DNA of 64,000 bases, from contig NZ_WBJX01000002.1 in NCBI RefSeq assembly GCF_008831075.1, forward strand, positions 1-64,000, written 5' to 3'. The first letter of the stretch is position 1; every line of letters begins with the position of its first letter. Made by a program: the position numbers and the translations under genes. Below the pieces are notes generated by a model. That model was not told the DNA's origin. It did no database searches and saw only the letters and a program-made list of their open reading frames with translations. Below are positions 1-10,758 of this stretch, in pieces. The DNA comes from Pseudoclavibacter terrae. GTDB lineage: Bacteria > Actinomycetota > Actinomycetes > Actinomycetales > Microbacteriaceae.

Positions 1-30
1 ACCGGTACTAATAAGCTGATGATTTGATAA
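1..30 (+). rRNA. 23S rRNA, 3' tail (partial)
   Basis: The first bases (ACCGGTACTAATA) match the conserved block that lies just before the 3' end of bacterial 23S rRNA. The rest of the gene is off the left edge. The end near position 30 is estimated from the distance in E. coli 23S and is not visible directly. The 5S gene and a terminator follow on the same strand, so this is the end of an rRNA operon. Confidence 0.8.
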
Positions 31-73
31 AACATGCACATGAATGTTGTTGCTGTTCGCGTCCACTTTGTGG

Positions 74-94
74 TTCTCGATAGACGATCGAGAA
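74..94 (+). other. hairpin in the 23S-5S spacer
   Basis: Positions 74-81 (TTCTCGAT) pair perfectly with 87-94 (ATCGAGAA) around a 5-nt loop. A stem here is likely an rRNA processing signal; that role is inferred. No tRNA is visible in the spacer 31-158. Confidence 0.5.
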
Positions 95-158
95 TCGACC
101 ACGTGTCACACCTGTTGGGTGTGGTGTGTGGTTCGAAACATGATGGTTTGTCCATAGT

Positions 159-277
159 GTTTCGGCGGTCATAGCGAGAGGGAAACGCCCGGTTACATTC
201 CGAACCCGGAAGCTAAGACTCTCAGCGCCGATGGTACTGCAGGGGGGACCCTGTGGGAGAGTAGGTCACCGCCGGAC
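159..277 (+). rRNA. rrf: 5S ribosomal RNA
   Basis: The 119-nt segment has the actinobacterial 5S layout: a 5' arm GTTTCGGCGGT that pairs with the 3' arm ACCGCCGGAC, and internal conserved blocks CGAACCCGGAAG and GATGGTACTGC. It lies about 130 nt after the 23S end and just before a strong terminator. The ends may be off by one or two bases. Confidence 0.95.
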
Positions 278-286
278 TTCTTCATG

Positions 287-346
287 AGCCGGGGTTGGTT
301 GGTGAGTGAGCAGAGATGCTCCTCGCCTCCCAACCCCGGCTTTTTT
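287..346 (+). terminator. rRNA operon terminator
   Basis: Positions 287-298 (AGCCGGGGTTGG) pair perfectly over 12 bp with 330-341 (CCAACCCCGGCT), followed by six T. This is a classic intrinsic terminator 10 nt after 5S. Confidence 0.9.
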
Positions 347-533
347 CATTTGCCACCGGCATCTGCGCAGCAGCCGAGAGCGGCTACTCGCGAGGCAGCC
401 GACGTGCGACTCAGGGTCCGCTCGGACCCATGAAGTGCGTTGACGTAGGCTGGGTGGCGACGCAAGCGTCCAAGGTGAGGCGCATTCAAACGAGTACAAC
501 AACAATTCGACAGCGCATCCCGAGGAGCTATTC

Positions 534-3368
534 ATGGACGCAAACGACAACGAGCGGCGAAGCTCAAACAACGACCGTGGAGCGGGCAACCGCAACGAAC
601 GCGGCGGCCAGGATAGGCGACGGGATGCCGGCGGACGAGGCGGCGAGCGCAAGAGCTACCCGCCCCGCGATGGCGAGCGCAAGTCGTACCCTCCGCGTGA
701 TGGTGAGCGCCGACCCTACAACTCGCGCGATGACCGTGGTGACAACCGTGGCGAGCGCAAGTCGTACCCGCCCCGCGATGGCGAGCGCAAGTCGTACCCT
801 CCGCGTGATGGTGAGCGTCGTTCCTCTGGATCGCGCGACGACCGTGGTGACAACCGCGGTGAGGGCAAGTCCTACCCTCCCCGTGACGGTGAGCGTCGTT
901 CCTTTGGATCGCGCGACGAGCGTGGTGACAACCGCGGTGAGCGCAAGTCCTACCCGCCTCGTGATGGCGAGCGGAAGTCGTACCCGCCCCGCGACGGTGA
1001 GCGTCGTTCCTTCGGATCCCGCGACGAGCGTGGTGACAACCGTGGCGAGCGGAAGTCCTACCCGCCTCGTGATGGTGAGCGTCGTTCCTTCGGATCCCGC
1101 GATGACCGTGGTGACAACCGTGGCGAGCGGAAGTCCTACCCGCCTCGTGATGGCGAGCGGAAGTCCTACCCGCCTCGTGATGGCGAGCGGAAGTCGTACC
1201 CGCCTCGCGACAGTGAGCGTCGTTCCTTCGGGTCCCGCGGCGAGCGTGGTGACAACCGCGGTGAGCGCAAGTCCTACCCGCCCCGCGATGGTGAGCGCAA
1301 GTCGTACCCTCCCCGTGACGGTGAGCGTCGTTCCTTTGGATCGCGCGATGACCGTGGTGACAACCGTGGCGAGCGGAAGAGCTACCCGCCTCGTGACGGC
1401 GAGCGGAAGTCGTACCCTCCCCGTGACGGTGAGCGTCGTTCCTTCGGGTCCCGCGATGACCGTGGTGACAACCGTGGCGAGCGGAAGTCCTACGCGCCTC
1501 GTGATGGCGAGCGGAAGTCGTATGCGCCTCGTGACGGTGAGCGGAAGAGCTACCCGCCCCGCGACGGCGAGCGTCGTTCCTTTGGATCGCGCGATGACCG
1601 CGGCGACAATCGTGGTGAGCGGAAGAGCTACCCGCCTCGCGACGGCGAGCGTCGTTCCTTCGGATCCCGCGATGACCGCGGCGACAACCGTGGCGAGCGG
1701 AAGAGCTACCCGCCTCGCGATGGCGAGCGGAAGTCCTACCCGCCTCGCGACGGCGAGCGCAAGTCGTACCCGCCCCGCGACGGTGAGCGTCGTTCCTTCG
1801 GATCGCGCGACGACCGTGGTGACAACCGTGGCGAGCGCAAGAGCTACCCGCCTCGCGACGGGGAACGCCGCACATCCGGCCCCCGCAGCGACAGCCGTGG
1901 CGGACGTGACGACCGTGGTCAGGACCGCCGTGGCGGTTTCAGCGGACGCGGTGGGCCTGCGCCGGAACGCCCGGAACTGACCGAGGAGGAGTTGCTTGCA
2001 CGCGAACTGCGTCCGGTCCGCGCTGAGCACATCGACCCGATCGTGCCAGATGAGGTCAGCGAATCGGACCTGCCGAAGGGCGCTCGCAACGAGCTCAAGA
2101 CGCTCGAGGCGACGAACCAGGAGTTCGTGGCAAGGCACCTCGTCATGGCGTCCGTGCTCATCGACACCGACCCGGAGCTGGCTCACCAGCACGCGGTCTC
2201 CGCAGCCCGTCGCGGTGGTCGAATCGCCATGGTCCGCGAGACGCTCGCGATCACGGCCTACACGATCGGCGACTACGCCCTCGCGCTGCGCGAGCTGCGC
2301 ACCTACCGACGCATCAGCGGCAAGGAAGACCAGCTGGCGCTCATGATCGACAGCGAGCGCGGACTCGGTCGCCCCGACCGAGCCCTCGAGCTGGGCCGCG
2401 CCGCCGACCGCACGGGCCTCGGCCCTGCGGAGCTCGTCCAGGTCGCGATCGCCATGTCGGGCGCACGCCTCGACCAGGGCTCACCCGATCTTGCGCTCGC
2501 CGAGCTCGAGATCCCGCAGCTCGACCCCAAGCGTGCGTACTCGTACAGCCCGGCGCTCTTCGGCGCCTACGCGACCGTGCTCGAAGAGCTCGGCCGCGAG
2601 TCGGAGGCCGAGCGTTGGACTGCGCTCGCGACCCGCGCCCAGGACGCGCTCGACGCCGTCAAGCACGACGAGCACGAGACGATCGAGGTCATCACCGAGG
2701 GTGAGTTCCCGCCGCTCGAGGACGACGAGATCGACGGTGAGGATGCCCCCACCGAAGACGCAGAGTCGGACACCGAATCGACCCACGCCGCGGCCAGCAT
2801 CGACGGCGAGGACGCAGCTGAGGCCACCGACGCGCCCTACTCAAGCGACGACGACGATCTCGAAGCTGAAGTCGACGAACTGCTCGCCGCAAGTGGCGAG
2901 CCGACCACCGACGCCAGGTCGCAGAGCGACGCCGAAACGGTCGACGGAGCCGCCGCGGTGCTCGACGACGCACTGGTCGCCGAAGTCGAGGCGGAGGCCG
3001 ACGAGATCGTCGCCGAAGCCGAGGCAGGCGACGACGTGGAGGCCGAGGCGGAGGACATCCTGGTCGAGGCGGAAGCCGCCGACGAGGTCGCCGAGGTCCA
3101 GGAGGAGGCCGACGAGATCGTCGCCGCCGCCGAGGAGCTCGAAGAACTGGCGGAGGACGAGGACGACGCACCTGCTGTTCTCGAAGTCGAGCTCGACGTC
3201 GTGCCCGCCGCTCCCGAGGAGGAAGCAGGCGTGGAGCCAACGCAGCAGGGGGCCGCGGCCGAGGTTTCCGAGCCTGAGGCGGCTTCCGATGCTGAGGCCG
3301 TCGACGAGAACGACGACAACGAAGGAAAGCGCAAGGGCGACGAGCCCGAGCCGCTCTTCGACCTGTGA
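534..3368 (+). CDS. large Arg/Asp repeat protein with TPR-like core and acidic tail
   Basis: A 944-residue cytoplasmic protein with no known catalytic motif. Residues 1-36 are Asn/Arg/Gly rich. Residues 37-442 are 34 tandem units: 23 of the GERKSYPPRD type and 11 of the 16-residue GERRSFGSRDDRGDNR type. Residues about 443-480 are RG-rich. Residues about 482-710 look like a helical TPR-like fold (segments such as ALALRELRTYRRISG) and resemble proteins that sit between rRNA and the HAD-tlyA block in related actinobacteria. Residues about 711-944 are strongly acidic (Glu/Asp/Ala). ATG 534 follows GAGGAG by 6 nt. The basic, disordered N-terminus and the site beside the rRNA operon suggest RNA or ribosome binding, which is inference only. 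Confidence 0.85.
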   Translation: MDANDNERRSSNNDRGAGNRNERGGQDRRRDAGGRGGERKSYPPRDGERKSYPPRDGERRPYNSRDDRGDNRGERKSYPPRDGERKSYPPRDGERRSSGSRDDRGDNRGEGKSYPPRDGERRSFGSRDERGDNRGERKSYPPRDGERKSYPPRDGERRSFGSRDERGDNRGERKSYPPRDGERRSFGSRDDRGDNRGERKSYPPRDGERKSYPPRDGERKSYPPRDSERRSFGSRGERGDNRGERKSYPPRDGERKSYPPRDGERRSFGSRDDRGDNRGERKSYPPRDGERKSYPPRDGERRSFGSRDDRGDNRGERKSYAPRDGERKSYAPRDGERKSYPPRDGERRSFGSRDDRGDNRGERKSYPPRDGERRSFGSRDDRGDNRGERKSYPPRDGERKSYPPRDGERKSYPPRDGERRSFGSRDDRGDNRGERKSYPPRDGERRTSGPRSDSRGGRDDRGQDRRGGFSGRGGPAPERPELTEEELLARELRPVRAEHIDPIVPDEVSESDLPKGARNELKTLEATNQEFVARHLVMASVLIDTDPELAHQHAVSAARRGGRIAMVRETLAITAYTIGDYALALRELRTYRRISGKEDQLALMIDSERGLGRPDRALELGRAADRTGLGPAELVQVAIAMSGARLDQGSPDLALAELEIPQLDPKRAYSYSPALFGAYATVLEELGRESEAERWTALATRAQDALDAVKHDEHETIEVITEGEFPPLEDDEIDGEDAPTEDAESDTESTHAAASIDGEDAAEATDAPYSSDDDDLEAEVDELLAASGEPTTDARSQSDAETVDGAAAVLDDALVAEVEAEADEIVAEAEAGDDVEAEAEDILVEAEAADEVAEVQEEADEIVAAAEELEELAEDEDDAPAVLEVELDVVPAAPEEEAGVEPTQQGAAAEVSEPEAASDAEAVDENDDNEGKRKGDEPEPLFDL
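642..1859 (+). repeat. in-frame tandem repeats, 30-bp and 48-bp units
   Basis: Twenty-three 30-bp units (GERKSYPPRD and variants) alternate with eleven 48-bp units (GERRSFGSRDDRGDNR and variants). Each 48-bp unit closes a run of one, two or three 30-bp units (run pattern 2,2,1,2,1,3,2,2,3,1,3, then a final 1). All unit lengths are multiples of three. Synonymous third-base variation between units shows selection on the protein rather than very recent duplication alone. Confidence 0.95.
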
Positions 3369-3376
3369 CCGGATGC

Positions 3377-3403
3377 GGGGCGGCGGATGCACTCCGTCGC
3401 CCC
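3377..3403 (+). terminator. possible terminator hairpin
   Basis: Positions 3377-3387 (GGGGCGGCGGA) pair with 3393-3403 (TCCGTCGCCCC) with one G-T pair and a 5-nt loop, 8 nt after the stop codon of the repeat protein. There is no T-run, so termination is uncertain. Confidence 0.4.
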
Positions 3404-3548
3404 GCTCCTGCGTCCCGGCGCGACTGTGTCACGCCACCCTGCACTTCCGCACTCAGCGATGATCGACGCGCGACGAGCGCAACCATGACGAGGACGAGCG
3501 CCGGCCAGGCACCGCACGGCGGCACGCTCAGAGAGACGAGAGATCCCG

Positions 3549-4586
3549 ATGGCATTGTTCAAGAAGAGCACCGGAACCGGACCAGCTCCCCTCGACGGCG
3601 TGGACGTTGTGCTGGCAGATCTCGATGGTGTCGTCTACCGCGGCCCGAATCCGGTGCCGCACGCGGTCGAGAGCCTGAACGCGCTCGCGACCGCAGGTAT
3701 CCGCTCCGGGTACATCACGAACAACGCGTCCCGCACTGACGAGCAGGTTGCTCAGCACCTGCGCGACCTCGGACTGTCGCTCACCGCCGAGGACGTCGTC
3801 ACGAGCCCGCAGGCCGCGGTCCGACTGCTCTCGACGAAGGTCGCCCCTGGCGCGCTGATCCTCGTGGTGGGCGGCGATGGGCTTGTCGACGAGCTCGCGA
3901 AGGGCGGCTTCCGCGTGACGCGCTCCGCCGACGACGAGCCGGACGCCGTGATCCAGGGCTTCGCGCCCCACGTCGGCTGGGAGCACCTCGCAGAGGCCTC
4001 GTTTGCGCTCGCACGCGACATCCCGTGGGTCGCGACGAACCAGGACTGGACGATCCCCGTCGCCCGCGGGATCGCGCCCGGGAATGGCACGCTGGTGTCC
4101 GCAGTCCACACGGCGGTCCAGAAGCTGCCCCTCGTGGCAGGCAAGCCGGAGAAGGCGATCTTCGATGAGGCGGTGCGCCGCTTCGACGCCAAGAGGGCGC
4201 TGTTCATCGGCGACCGGCTCGACACCGACATCAAGGGCGCGGATAACGCCGGCATGACGTCGGCATTCGTGCTCACGGGCGTGGACCGCCCGAAGCAGCT
4301 CATCGCAGCGCCTCCCGGTCAGCGCCCCGACTTCATCCTGAGCGACCTGCGGGAGCTCTCGCAGCCGTACCCGAAGGTCATCGCCGAGCGTCCACAGGCC
4401 GAGCACGCCGTCGCCAGGGTCGGCGACGCGCAGGTCACGGTGCGCGGCATCGACGTCATCGTCGACCGCGCCGGCTCTTCGCCCATCAACCTGCTGCGGG
4501 CAGGATGCGCCGCCATCGCAGCCTCGGAGAAGCTGATCTACGCGCTCCGCGTGCCGGAGGTGCTGTACTCGGAGCTCGCCTCGTGA
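3549..4586 (+). CDS. HAD-IIA family phosphatase (NagD-like)
   Basis: A 345-residue cytoplasmic haloacid-dehalogenase-type hydrolase. Motif I is ADLDGVVYRG, with nucleophile and acid/base Asp24 and Asp26. Motif II is TNNAS near residue 57. Motifs III/IV are Lys in AGKPEKAIF and GDRLDTDI near residue 221, which binds Mg. The C2-type cap between motifs II and III marks the NagD/4-nitrophenylphosphatase subgroup, which removes phosphate from small sugars or glycerol phosphates. The true substrate is unknown. It is the first gene of a chain coupled through to recN, and this position is conserved in actinobacteria. Confidence 0.9.
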   Translation: MALFKKSTGTGPAPLDGVDVVLADLDGVVYRGPNPVPHAVESLNALATAGIRSGYITNNASRTDEQVAQHLRDLGLSLTAEDVVTSPQAAVRLLSTKVAPGALILVVGGDGLVDELAKGGFRVTRSADDEPDAVIQGFAPHVGWEHLAEASFALARDIPWVATNQDWTIPVARGIAPGNGTLVSAVHTAVQKLPLVAGKPEKAIFDEAVRRFDAKRALFIGDRLDTDIKGADNAGMTSAFVLTGVDRPKQLIAAPPGQRPDFILSDLRELSQPYPKVIAERPQAEHAVARVGDAQVTVRGIDVIVDRAGSSPINLLRAGCAAIAASEKLIYALRVPEVLYSELAS

Positions 4587-4810
4587 GCTCCGAACACGCA
4601 GGCGAGGGCCACGCGAGAGCAGGCGATACGGGCGGTGCGGCAGTGCCCGATACCAGCGCCGAGCCCGACACCGAACTCGCCCTGGAGCTCGAGCGCATCG
4701 GCACCCTGCCAGTTTCGGAACGGGCCGCCGAGTTCTCGCGAGTGCACCAGCAGCTCGGCCAGCTCCTCGAGAGCACCCCGGTCCAGCTCTTCGATGGAGA
4801 CCAGTCATGA
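4583..4810 (+). CDS. small conserved-context hypothetical protein
   Basis: A 75-residue acidic protein that I do not recognise. I chose GTG 4583 because it forms a GTGA overlap with the HAD stop; the upstream in-frame ATG at 4505 would lie inside the HAD gene. The stop overlaps the tlyA start by ATGA. The first 30 residues are Ala/Gly/Glu rich and probably disordered. The last 45 (ERIGTLPVSERAAEFSRVHQ and onward) should form one or two amphipathic helices. Its location between the HAD phosphatase and tlyA suggests co-expression with them; no function can be assigned. Confidence 0.75.
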   Translation: MSSEHAGEGHARAGDTGGAAVPDTSAEPDTELALELERIGTLPVSERAAEFSRVHQQLGQLLESTPVQLFDGDQS

Positions 4811-5688
4811 ACTCGCAATCTCAGAGCGCAGGAGGCGAAGTCCTCCAGCGGCTCGACACAGAGCTGACGCGCCGCGGCCTCGCGCGCAGCCGGACGGCGG
4901 CGGCCCGGCTCATCGAGTCCGGCCTCGTGTCGGTCAACGGGGTCACGTCGACCAAGACCGGATTGCGAGTCGCGCCGAGCGATGCGCTGGCCGTTGCCGG
5001 GGGAGACGACTTCGTCTCCCGCGCCGCGCACAAGCTCGTCGCGGGGCTCGACGCCGTGCCGACTCTCGATCCGGCTGGACGGGCAGCACTCGACGTGGGT
5101 GCCTCGACCGGCGGATTCACGCAGGTGCTGCTCGCGCGCGGTGCCAGGCACGTGGTTGCCCTGGACGTCGGGCACGACCAGCTTGCTCCCGCCCTCCGAG
5201 AAGACCCCCGCGTGACGAACCTCGAGGGCGTCAACGCGCGCTTCACCGATGCTGAGCAGCTCGACGAGCTGCTCCAGGCGGCGGACGCCCCGGTGCGTTC
5301 TGCTGACCTCGACCTCGTCGTCGGCGACCTCTCGTTCATCTCGCTGACGAAGGTGATCGCCCCCATCCTGGCGATGGCGCCCGGTCTCACGGATGCGGTG
5401 CTGCTCATCAAGCCACAGTTCGAGGTTGGCCGAACCGGTGTGAAGGGCGGCATCGTCCACGACCGGAAACTGGTCGCCCCCGCACTCGAGCGGGTGCTCG
5501 TCGAGGCGGCGAGCTGCGGGCTCGAGCTCGTCTCGCTGCGCCCGTCGCCGATCGTCGGCACCCACGGCAACGCAGAATTCGTTGCGGTTCTCCGCACGTC
5601 GACAGGCTCGAGTCCAGCCGATGCTGACAGACTCGTCACTCTGCGACGAGCCATCGTCGAAGCGGAGGACCTGGAGGGAGATCGATGA
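4807..5688 (+). CDS. tlyA: TlyA family rRNA 2'-O-methyltransferase
   Basis: A 293-residue protein expected to methylate ribose 2'-OH groups on rRNA (in mycobacteria TlyA acts on 16S C1409 and 23S C1920; the capreomycin-related role is known from that family). Residues about 14-75 form an S4 RNA-binding domain. A Rossmann methyltransferase follows, with SAM motif DVGASTGGFTQ near residue 95, GDLSFI and LIKPQFE. The length is slightly above the usual 270. ATGA overlaps couple it to the small gene upstream and to nadK downstream. Confidence 0.93.
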   Translation: MNSQSQSAGGEVLQRLDTELTRRGLARSRTAAARLIESGLVSVNGVTSTKTGLRVAPSDALAVAGGDDFVSRAAHKLVAGLDAVPTLDPAGRAALDVGASTGGFTQVLLARGARHVVALDVGHDQLAPALREDPRVTNLEGVNARFTDAEQLDELLQAADAPVRSADLDLVVGDLSFISLTKVIAPILAMAPGLTDAVLLIKPQFEVGRTGVKGGIVHDRKLVAPALERVLVEAASCGLELVSLRPSPIVGTHGNAEFVAVLRTSTGSSPADADRLVTLRRAIVEAEDLEGDR

Positions 5689-6608
5689 CGGAGTTCCCGA
5701 AGCGGCGCATCCTCGTCGTCAGCCACGTTGCGCGGGAGGACGCCATCGAGGCGGCCATGACCGTGCTGCAGCTGCTCGACGATGCGGGAGTCACGCCCGT
5801 GCTGGAGCCTGCGACGTATCGCGAGCTGCTGCGCCTCGATCGCAACCGGGTGCCTCGGACGACGATCCCGCTCGGGGAGGATCTCGCTGCCCACGAGGTG
5901 GAGATCGCGATCGTCCTCGGGGGCGACGGCACCATCCTCCGCGCCGCGGAGATCGTGCGCGAGGCGGGAGTGCCGATCCTCGGTGTCAACCTCGGCCACG
6001 TCGGGTTCCTCGCGGAGAGCGAACGAGACTTGTTGGCGGATGCTGTGGGCCGCGCACTCGACCGCGACTACCAGGTCGAGGAGCGCATGACCCTGGATGT
6101 CCGCGTCACGCTCGGCGGCGAGACCGTCTACGAGACGTGGGCCCTCAACGAGGCATCGATCGAGAAGGCCAGCAGGGAGCGGATGCTCGAGCTCGTCCTC
6201 GAGGTCGACGGGCAGCCGCTGCTGAGCTTCGGCGCCGACGGTGCCATCTTCTCGACGCCGACCGGTTCCACCGCCTACTCCTTCTCGGCTGGCGGGCCGA
6301 TCGTCTGGCCGACCGTCGAAGCCCTGCTGCTCGTCCCCATCAGCGCGCACGCGCTCTTCGCGAGACCGATCGTGGTGGGGCCGAGCTCCACCCTCGCCGT
6401 GGAGATCGTCCCGAGGACCGGCACGCCCGGCGTGCTGTGGTGCGACGGGCGACGCACGTACGACCTCACGGCGGGATCCCGCGTGACGGCGACGAGGGGC
6501 GGCGCCCCGATCCGGCTCGCGCGCCTGCACAGTGCACCGTTCAGCAAGCGACTTGTCGAAAAGTTCCAACTCCCGACCTCAGGATGGCGAGGACCCGCAC
6601 GCGCATGA
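5685..6608 (+). CDS. nadK: NAD kinase
   Basis: A 307-residue NAD kinase that makes NADP+ from NAD+ using ATP or polyphosphate. The GGDGT motif lies at residues 79-83, followed by the NLGHVGFLAE segment, the NEAS loop and STPTGSTAYSFSAGGP, all typical of the family. The tlyA-nadK-recN order is conserved in actinobacteria. ATGA overlaps at both ends imply one transcript and coupled translation. Confidence 0.97.
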   Translation: MTEFPKRRILVVSHVAREDAIEAAMTVLQLLDDAGVTPVLEPATYRELLRLDRNRVPRTTIPLGEDLAAHEVEIAIVLGGDGTILRAAEIVREAGVPILGVNLGHVGFLAESERDLLADAVGRALDRDYQVEERMTLDVRVTLGGETVYETWALNEASIEKASRERMLELVLEVDGQPLLSFGADGAIFSTPTGSTAYSFSAGGPIVWPTVEALLLVPISAHALFARPIVVGPSSTLAVEIVPRTGTPGVLWCDGRRTYDLTAGSRVTATRGGAPIRLARLHSAPFSKRLVEKFQLPTSGWRGPARA

Positions 6609-8374
6609 TTCTTGACATCGACATCTCCGGCCTCGGCGTCATCGAGCGAGCCGAGCTTCCCCTGGGGCCCGGTTTCACCGCGATCACGGGGGAGACCGGC
6701 GCGGGCAAGACCATGATCGTGACGGCCCTCGGGCTGCTGCGCGGAGGACGCGCGTCGGCCGACGCCGTCCGCTCCGGAGCCACCAAGGCCGTCGTCGAGG
6801 GGCGCTGGCAGCTGGACTCCGACAGCCCCGCTGCGCGGCTCGCCGCAGACGCTGGTGCTGAGCTCGACGAGAACGACGAGCTCCTCGTGGCGCGTCAGGT
6901 GAGCGCTGAAGGCCGGAGCCGGGCGTGGCTCGGCGGGCGCGGCGTCCCAGCTTCGATCCTCGCCGACCTCGGCGAGCGACTGGTCGTCGTGCACGGGCAG
7001 AGCGATCAGTGGCGGCTGCGCAGCGAGGGCGCGCAGCGAGCGGCGCTGGATGCGTTCGGCGGCGCGGAGCTGCGGACCGCGCGTTCCGCGGTCCGCGAGG
7101 CGCACATCCGCCGCGGTGAGCTCCGCTCGGAGCTGCAGACGCTGAGCGACGCCGAGGCCGAGCGCGAACTCGAGGCCGCCCGCCTGCGACGCGCGCTCGC
7201 CGACATCGAGCCCGCCGAGCCCCAGCCGGGGGAGGACGTGACGCTGCTGGCGCGCATCGAGCGTCTCTCGAACCTCGAAGCCCTGCGCCGCGACGTCGGC
7301 CAGGCACACGAGCTGCTCGCGGGCGACAGCTCCGCAGGATTCGGCGGCGAGGGTGGCGGGAGCTCGACCGAGCTCGTCTCCCAGGTGCGATCCCTGATCG
7401 ACAGCGCGACGTCGAGCGACCCGGCGCTTGGTGAGCTGGGACAGGCCGCGGCAGACATCTCGTTCGCGATCGACGAGCTGGGGCTTCGCCTCGCGGGCTA
7501 CCTCGACGGCCTCGAGGCGGAGGGCAGCGGAGAGCTGGCTCAGCTCAACGACCGCCTGACGCTGCTCACGAGCCTGACGCGCACGTACGGGCCGACCCTG
7601 GACGACGTCATCGAGCTCGGCTCGCAGGCCGGCATGCAGCTGCTCGACCTCGAGAACGACTCCACGCGCATCCAGGAGCTGGAGACGCAGATCGCCGAGG
7701 CCGAAGCGACGCTCGCAGCTGCGGCCTCACGGCTCACCGAGCTCCGCACGGCGACCGCTTCGCTCCTCGAGGAACGGGTCACGACGGAGCTGCACGCGCT
7801 CGCGATGCCGGCGGCGCAGCTGACGGTCGAGATCTCTCCGCTCGACGAGATCGCCGCGCACGGTGGCGACCGTGTCGCGTTCATGCTGCGACCTCACCCG
7901 GGAACGGAGCCCACACCGCTCGGCAAGGGGGCGTCCGGCGGGGAGCTCTCCCGCGTCATGCTGGCACTCGAAGTGGTGCTCGCCGACGTGAGCTCGGTGC
8001 CGACGCTCGTCTTCGACGAGGTCGACGCCGGCGTCGGAGGCTCTGCCGCCATCGAGATCGGGCGCCGCCTGCAGCGGCTCTCCGCGAACGCGCAGGTCAT
8101 CGTCGTCACCCACCTGGCGCAGGTCGCGGCGTTCTCGGACAACCACATCAGCATCGAGAAGTCGAGCGACGGGCAGTTCACGACCTCCAGCATTCGCCGG
8201 ATCAGCGGGGCGGACCGTACGCAGGAGATCGCCAGGCTCCTCTCCGGTCTCTCCGACAGCGAGACGGGAAACGCTCACGCGGAAGAGCTGCTGGAGCTCG
8301 CGGCGGCGAATCGCGCAGCGCCGGGTGGTGCCGGACACGACGCAGCCGCAGACGGATCGCGGTCCGTCGTCTAA
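6605..8374 (+). CDS. recN: DNA repair protein RecN
   Basis: A 589-residue SMC-like ATPase that acts in double-strand-break repair. Walker A GETGAGKT is at residues 29-36. Two long coiled-coil arms occupy the middle. The C-terminus carries the ABC signature [14 protein letters not shown] and Walker [13 protein letters not shown] chose ATG 6605 because it overlaps the nadK stop (ATGA) and gives the usual N-terminus [11 protein letters not shown]; the frame stays open upstream, but only inside nadK. Confidence 0.96.
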   Translation: MILDIDISGLGVIERAELPLGPGFTAITGETGAGKTMIVTALGLLRGGRASADAVRSGATKAVVEGRWQLDSDSPAARLAADAGAELDENDELLVARQVSAEGRSRAWLGGRGVPASILADLGERLVVVHGQSDQWRLRSEGAQRAALDAFGGAELRTARSAVREAHIRRGELRSELQTLSDAEAERELEAARLRRALADIEPAEPQPGEDVTLLARIERLSNLEALRRDVGQAHELLAGDSSAGFGGEGGGSSTELVSQVRSLIDSATSSDPALGELGQAAADISFAIDELGLRLAGYLDGLEAEGSGELAQLNDRLTLLTSLTRTYGPTLDDVIELGSQAGMQLLDLENDSTRIQELETQIAEAEATLAAAASRLTELRTATASLLEERVTTELHALAMPAAQLTVEISPLDEIAAHGGDRVAFMLRPHPGTEPTPLGKGASGGELSRVMLALEVVLADVSSVPTLVFDEVDAGVGGSAAIEIGRRLQRLSANAQVIVVTHLAQVAAFSDNHISIEKSSDGQFTTSSIRRISGADRTQEIARLLSGLSDSETGNAHAEELLELAAANRAAPGGAGHDAAADGSRSVV

Positions 8375-8377
8375 GAT
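8372..8377 (+). promoter_or_regulatory. -10 box, leaderless-type promoter of pyrG
   Basis: TAAGAT ends 8 nt before the GTG start of pyrG and overlaps the recN stop. No good Shine-Dalgarno sequence precedes the GTG. The spacing fits a transcript that starts at or near the start codon. Confidence 0.5.
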
Positions 8378-8385
8378 GGAATTCC

Positions 8386-10103
<1,718 letters not shown>

Positions 10104-10107
<4 letters not shown>

Positions 10108-10748
10108 CCGACGCCGCCGGATCGGGGCCGTTCGCGGACCAGGTCGCCGAGGACACGGTGCTCGAGTCGAGCGTCGTGTTCCGCGGGGCCGTCTGGGACA
10201 TCGTGCGTGAGCGGTTCCGCTTCGGCGACGAGGAGCTGACGCGGGAGTTCATGTCCCACACGGGGGCCGTCGCGGTGCTCGTGCTCGACGACGCCGATCG
10301 CATCCTCTTCATCCGCCAGTACCGTCACCCCGTGGGGCGACGCGGCTGGGAGCTGCCTGCCGGCCTCCTCGACGCGCCGGGCGAGGACCCGCTCGATGCG
10401 GCGAAGCGCGAGCTGGCCGAAGAGGTCGATCTTGTCGCCGAGCGCTGGGACGTGCTCCTCGACCAGTACACGTCGCCGGGCGGGAGCAGCGAGAACGTGC
10501 GCGTGTACCTCGCGCGCGCGGTCTCCTCGACGCCAGAGGCCTTCGCCCGCACCGGCGAGGAGGCGCAGCTGGAGCAGCGCTGGGTCGCGCTGCCGGATGC
10601 CCTCGACGCCGTCCTCGGCGGCTCGGTGCAGAACCCGTTCGTCATCTCCGGCGTCATGGCGCTGCACCTCGCGAAGGAACGCGGCTGGTCGACGCTGCGC
10701 CCTGCCGACGCGGAGTGGCCGACCCGCTCGCCGGGCCGCCCGGAGTAG
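10104..10748 (+). CDS. Nudix hydrolase, ADP-ribose pyrophosphatase type
   Basis: A 214-residue Nudix protein. The Nudix box runs from [20 protein letters not shown] through EEVDL, with the REL-EE core that binds Mg. The N-terminal strand part and [10 protein letters not shown] region match ADP-ribose pyrophosphatases, which split ADP-ribose to AMP and ribose 5-phosphate. GTG 10104 overlaps the pyrG stop (GTGA). Placement between pyrG and xerD is conserved in related actinobacteria. The substrate is inferred from family resemblance. Confidence 0.9.
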
Positions 10749-10758
10749 TCGACGCGCC

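Noticed and set aside
31-158. tRNA gene in the 23S-5S spacer
   Set aside because: No cloverleaf, T-loop or acceptor pairing could be found; only a short hairpin.
316-2192. Long open frames in other frames and on the - strand across the repeat array
   Set aside because: They arise because repeat units are multiples of three and GC-rich; only the frame from 534 has a ribosome site, a real stop position and a non-repeat domain.
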